This document shows positions 61,007 through 64,000 of a DNA stretch of 64,000 nt, in pieces; the first letter of the stretch is position 1; each line of letters starts with the position of its first letter. Source of the stretch: Dinoroseobacter sp. Lineage in GTDB: Bacteria; Pseudomonadota; Alphaproteobacteria; Rhodobacterales; Rhodobacteraceae. Under the pieces are notes generated by a model. That model had not been told where the DNA came from. It saw only the letters and a list, made by a program, of their open reading frames with translations, and did no database searches. The stretch spans positions 62,001 through 126,000 of the forward strand of contig JAEPNN010000007.1 of the NCBI GenBank assembly GCA_017643385.1, in the 5' to 3' direction. A program made the position numbers and the translations under genes.

Positions 61007-61891
61007 ATGGATGACGTTGCCAGTATTTTCGAACGCTACGAGTCGATTCGATCTAGGCTTCCGCTTGCCAGTTTTGAGGACGAACCGTCATGTGTTGGGT
61101 CTTTGCTCGATGTGAAGGCAGATGTGGATGCCTTCGTTTTTGATGCTTTTGGTGTCCTCAATGTTGGTGAAACCCCCATTCCCGGAGCGTCAGATAGACT
61201 GAACCAGCTCCGTGATGCTGGGCTTGCGATCCGCATCCTGTCCAACGCAGCCAGCTACAACCATGATCGCGCGACCGAAAAGTTCCGCAAGCTTGGCATG
61301 ACCGTTGAACCACACGAGATCATTACAAGTCGCGATGCGACACTTGCAAATCTGGAAGAGCGTCTTTGGGGCTGTATTGCAGCCCCATCTGATGACCTTC
61401 GGGATATTCCGTCTGAGACGCTTCGTCTGGGTGACAAAAAGGTAGATTTTGACAGGGTGGATGGGTTTTTGTTTCTGTCCACCGAGGTCTGGAACGATGA
61501 TCTGCAAGCACTTCTCACCAGCAGCCTCATGGCAAACCCGCGTCCGGTGGTCATTGCAAATGCCGATGTTGCGGCACCACGCGATGATGGCTTTTCTCTT
61601 GAACCAGGGCACTACGGCCACTTGCTTATGGACATGGGAGCAACTGACGTCAGATTTTTCGGCAAGCCGTTTCCGGAAGTGTTTGAGATGGCCGAAGCGT
61701 CCCTATCAGAAATCCCGCCAAACCGGATCGCAATGTGTGGAGATACCTTGCACACAGATATTCTGGGAGCTGCCGCACGCGGTTGGCGTACCGTCCTTGT
61801 GGAACGTGACGGGATGTTCTCCGGTGTCGATGCCGGTAAATACTCTAACAGGGCAGGGCTTGTTCCAACTTGGCGGCTTCCACGCATTTAA
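61007..61891 (+). CDS. HAD-superfamily (subclass IIA, NagD-like) protein lacking the second motif-I Asp
   Basis: 294 residues. Motif I reads FDAFGVLNVGE, so the nucleophile Asp is kept but the second Asp of DxD, the general acid/base in phosphatases, is Phe. Motif II is probably LSNAAS, motif III the Lys in FFGKPFPEVF, motif IV AMCGDTLHTDILGAAARGW. This pattern is like the HAD-IIA hypothetical group with D-x-W/F. Divergent from the deoR/ABC/phosphodiesterase operon and sharing its control region, so a role with phosphorylated intermediates is likely, but phosphatase activity is uncertain. Confidence 0.8.
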   Translation: MDDVASIFERYESIRSRLPLASFEDEPSCVGSLLDVKADVDAFVFDAFGVLNVGETPIPGASDRLNQLRDAGLAIRILSNAASYNHDRATEKFRKLGMTVEPHEIITSRDATLANLEERLWGCIAAPSDDLRDIPSETLRLGDKKVDFDRVDGFLFLSTEVWNDDLQALLTSSLMANPRPVVIANADVAAPRDDGFSLEPGHYGHLLMDMGATDVRFFGKPFPEVFEMAEASLSEIPPNRIAMCGDTLHTDILGAAARGWRTVLVERDGMFSGVDAGKYSNRAGLVPTWRLPRI

Positions 61892-61900
61892 CGGCTCTTT

Positions 61901-61920
61901 CAAAAGCCTAAAGGCTTTGG
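61901..61920. terminator. Convergent hairpin terminator
   Basis: CAAAAGCCT and AGGCTTTGG form a near-perfect stem with a 2-nt spacer, with T and A runs at its sides, between the HAD-like gene (+) and iolG (-). Confidence 0.55.
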
Positions 61921-61968
61921 CAGGCAAAGATCTTCGGCTGGTAAGCCATTCGATCTTGCGTCGGCTGA

Positions 61969-62955
61969 CTACAAAGTAATTCTTGTGCCGGTCTCCAGCG
62001 ACTTTGCCGCCGCATCGGCGAGGCGCTGTGCAGCGACGCCATCGGAAATGCCGGGCTTTGGCGTATTCCCTGAGGCAAGAGCTTCGATAAAGGCCTCAAT
62101 CTCTGCGATATAGGCGTCTGCGTAGCGCTCAAGGAAGAAGTGTTTATTGGGTGCGGTTGTAAAACCGTCAGGGCCTGCCTGCTCGACTAGATGTTCCAGC
62201 TTGTTGGTGGCACGCAGCATCCCGTCAGAGCCGTGTACTTCGATCCGCTGATCGTACCCGTAGGTTGCACGCCGGGAATTGGTTATCATGCAGATTTTGC
62301 CGCTTGCGGTCTTCAGCGTGACAGCAGCACTGTCGATGTCGCCCGCAGCCCCGATCTCGGGGTCGACCAGACACGAGCCGGTCGCGTAAATCTCGACAGG
62401 GTCTTCGCCAAGCAAGAACCGCGCCATATCCAGATCGTGGATCATCATGTCCCGAAAGAGACCGCCGGACTGTTCGATGTAGGCGATCGGAGGCGGGGAG
62501 GGGTCTCGCGAGGTTATGACGATCATCTCGGTTTCCCCGATTGCACCTGAGCGAAGCTGGGCTTGCAGATGCGCAAAATTTGGATCGAAACGGCGATTGA
62601 ATGCAGTGAAGAAGGCAACGCCGGCCTTTTCAACGGCGACCATGCATTCGGCGGCACGTTCAGAACTCAGATCGATGGGCTTTTCGCAGAAGATTGCTTT
62701 GCCAGCCGCGGCCAAGGCATGGATCTGCTCGTAATGCAGCGTGGTCGGGGTTGCGGTGATTACAGCGTCGATGTCGTCTGCAGTGATGATCTGTTCGGCA
62801 GTGCGCATCTCTGCGCCATACGCCTTCGCGAGCGTTTCAGCCGCGGCAGGAACAGCATCGGCGACGGCAGTCAGCCGGGCGCCATGAATTCGGGACAGGC
62901 TAAGGGCATGAACCTGACCAATGCGGCCGCATCCCAGAAGGCCAATAGAAATCAT
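61969..62955 (-). CDS. iolG: Inositol 2-dehydrogenase (Gfo/Idh/MocA family)
   Basis: 328 residues. NAD-binding GLLGCGRIGQVHALSL, EKPI in FCEKPIDLSSE, and the substrate-site block GGLFRDMMIHDLDMARFLLGEDPVEI (Asp and His of the D-x-x-x-H catalytic pair). The FNRRFDPNF segment is typical of IolG. Oxidises myo-inositol to 2-keto-myo-inositol, the first step of inositol breakdown. Third visible gene of iolB-iolJ-iolG, 22 bp after the aldolase. Confidence 0.88.
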   Translation of the reverse strand: MISIGLLGCGRIGQVHALSLSRIHGARLTAVADAVPAAAETLAKAYGAEMRTAEQIITADDIDAVITATPTTLHYEQIHALAAAGKAIFCEKPIDLSSERAAECMVAVEKAGVAFFTAFNRRFDPNFAHLQAQLRSGAIGETEMIVITSRDPSPPPIAYIEQSGGLFRDMMIHDLDMARFLLGEDPVEIYATGSCLVDPEIGAAGDIDSAAVTLKTASGKICMITNSRRATYGYDQRIEVHGSDGMLRATNKLEHLVEQAGPDGFTTAPNKHFFLERYADAYIAEIEAFIEALASGNTPKPGISDGVAAQRLADAAAKSLETGTRITL

Positions 62956-62977
62956 CAGCGTGTCCTTTGATCTTGTG

Positions 62978-63808
62978 TCAGGCGGCAGCGATGCCGCGGA
63001 TTGCGGTTTGGGCTGCGGCCTGAATGTCGGGTTCGACCTGTCTCAATAGTGCCACGCGGTCAAATGCAGACGCGTCGGCGGCCAATGCTTTTCGGACTGA
63101 CGTGCCAAACACCATGCGAAGCTCTGTGCCGATATTGAACTTGCAGATCTTTGTCGTGCGCGCGAGCTTCGTGCGTTGCGCTAAGGGGACGCCCGAGCCA
63201 CCATGGATCACAAGCGGGATGTCATTCATCGCTTCAATCTCAGCAATGCGCGCTTCGTCGAGCCCCCCTTCATGGTTTTGTTGAAGATGAACGTTGCCCA
63301 CGGAGATTGCCATGGCATCCACGCCGCTTTCCTTCGCGAATTTGGCGGCTTCCCCCGGGTCAGTGCCTTTGGAGTTTTCACCCTCGCTGTAGCCCACGAA
63401 CCCGATCTCACCCTCGCAGGAAATTCCAGCAGAATGCGCCATTTCAGCGATGCGAGCGGTTTCGTCGATGTTTTGTGCCAGGGGCTTGCGGGAGCCATCA
63501 AACATCAAAGACGTGAAGCCGCTTTCCAAGGCTTCTTTGCACTCTTCGAAGGTATAGCCATGATCGAGATGGGCAACGACCGGAACTGAGACACTTTCCG
63601 CAAGAGTACGGTACATCTTTCCCAGGATTGGCAATGGGGTGTGGGCACGGCAAGACGGGCCAGCCTGTAGGATTACCGGCAGACCTTCGGCCTCTGCGGC
63701 GTCGGTGTAAGCCCGCATATCTTCCCAGCCGAGCGTGACCAGTCCGCCAACCGCGTAGCCACCTTTGAGGGCGGGCTGCAGTACGTCTGCAAGTGTCGCA
63801 AGCGTCAT
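62978..63808 (-). CDS. iolJ: Class II aldolase, IolJ/fructose-bisphosphate aldolase-like
   Basis: 276 residues, zinc-dependent class II aldolase. Seen: VVAHLDHGYTFEECKEALESGFTSLMFDGS (Asp-His pair of the zinc site), EGEIGFVGYSEGENSKGTDP, HGGSGVP (zinc His and phosphate loop) and CKFNIGTELR. In inositol breakdown IolJ splits 2-deoxy-5-keto-gluconate 6-phosphate to DHAP and malonate semialdehyde. The assignment rests on position between iolB and iolG; tagatose or fructose bisphosphate aldolase activity is possible. Starts 4 bp inside iolB (ATGA). Confidence 0.83.
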   Translation of the reverse strand: MTLATLADVLQPALKGGYAVGGLVTLGWEDMRAYTDAAEAEGLPVILQAGPSCRAHTPLPILGKMYRTLAESVSVPVVAHLDHGYTFEECKEALESGFTSLMFDGSRKPLAQNIDETARIAEMAHSAGISCEGEIGFVGYSEGENSKGTDPGEAAKFAKESGVDAMAISVGNVHLQQNHEGGLDEARIAEIEAMNDIPLVIHGGSGVPLAQRTKLARTTKICKFNIGTELRMVFGTSVRKALAADASAFDRVALLRQVEPDIQAAAQTAIRGIAAA

Positions 63809-64000
63809 TTGAACTTGGCCACCATGTCGAGAATTCCGGGAATGGTATGCAGCTGTTCCTTGTGGGTTTCTTGAAAGTTCTGAACAAGACTGCGCTGGCT
63901 CAGACCTCCAAGGATCGTGAAGTAGTACATCTCGTACCCCGGAAGAACGGAACAGGGGTGGTAGCCTTTATCGATACAGATCGTTGAGCCATCGACGATG
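63805..64000 (-). CDS. iolB: 5-deoxy-glucuronate isomerase, C-terminal end (rest outside window)
   Basis: Only the last ~64 codons are inside. The peptide KGYHPCSVLPGYEMYYFTIL matches the GYHP…PGYxxYY block of IolB/KduI-type isomerases, followed by the tail ending DMVAKFK. IolB isomerises 5-deoxy-glucuronate in inositol catabolism. Overlaps the aldolase start by 4 bp. Identification rests on the C-terminal motif and the neighbouring iol genes. Confidence 0.75.
   Translation of the reverse strand, partial: IVDGSTICIDKGYHPCSVLPGYEMYYFTILGGLSQRSLVQNFQETHKEQLHTIPGILDMVAKFK

Noticed and set aside
1-64000. CRISPR arrays, rRNA operons, prophage structural genes, replication origin
   Set aside because: No regularly spaced repeats, rRNA-like blocks, phage proteins or origin motifs were seen on reading the window.

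Overview
The window comes from a marine alphaproteobacterium, most likely a Rhodobacteraceae (Roseobacter-group) chromosome. The evidence is the gene repertoire: heterotetrameric sarcosine oxidase soxBDAG, a TRAP transporter, a GapR-family protein, a DUF1289 protein, ccmI, a tungstate ABC importer, a plant/bacterial-type BciA 8-vinyl reductase, and many short-overlap operons with moderately high GC. The species cannot be named from the sequence alone.

Layout. 1-9.6 kb: housekeeping genes (aminotransferase end, amiC-type amidase, rpiB, penicillin-binding protein 1A, prfB). Between PBP1A and prfB lies a rearranged accessory segment. It holds a short-chain dehydrogenase cut in two, an IS3-family transposase tail, a solitary proteorhodopsin with blue-tuning Gln, and a reductive-dehalogenase-like corrinoid/4Fe-4S protein. 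9.7-21.4 kb: small regulator/enzyme modules (alpha/beta hydrolase with TetR, acyl-CoA synthetase, M24-M20 pair, bciA, DUF4345 with TetR, TetR with NAD(P)-binding protein and DUF1772, AraC). 21.4-29.2 kb: a six-gene minus-strand operon (luciferase-like monooxygenase, aldo/keto reductase, flavin reductase, TRAP dctQMP) divergent from a GntR regulator and a Gfo/Idh dehydrogenase. 29.4-31.6 kb: tungstate importer tupBCA. 31.9-40.5 kb: membrane protein, FAD oxidoreductase, mgsA with a broken otnK, dusA, tauE with a 2OG-oxygenase-like protein, and ccmI-ruvX-DUF1289. 40.7-46.8 kb: soxBDAG and sodB. 47.5-51.1 kb: FadJ-like bifunctional protein, small membrane protein, gapR and a hypothetical. 51.3-53.3 kb: tRNA-Thr and a decayed second copy of it, enclosing a gene-poor segment with a Sel1-repeat protein. 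53.5-64 kb: a seven-gene DeoR-ABC-phosphodiesterase-Na/Pi operon, a divergent HAD-like gene, and the start of an inositol catabolic cluster (iolB-iolJ-iolG).

Main point. The two fragments of the short-chain dehydrogenase (ending in VVIY near 5490 and resuming with NPS at 6895) read as one family sequence if the 1.4 kb between them is removed. That 1.4 kb carries an IS3 right end, the proteorhodopsin gene and a terminator. The proteorhodopsin therefore looks like an acquired cassette inserted into a resident gene. About 9 kb away sits bciA, a dedicated bacteriochlorophyll-pathway gene, so the strain may carry, or may once have carried, two light-harvesting systems. No carotenoid/retinal genes and no photosynthesis gene cluster are in this window, so that idea needs the rest of the genome.
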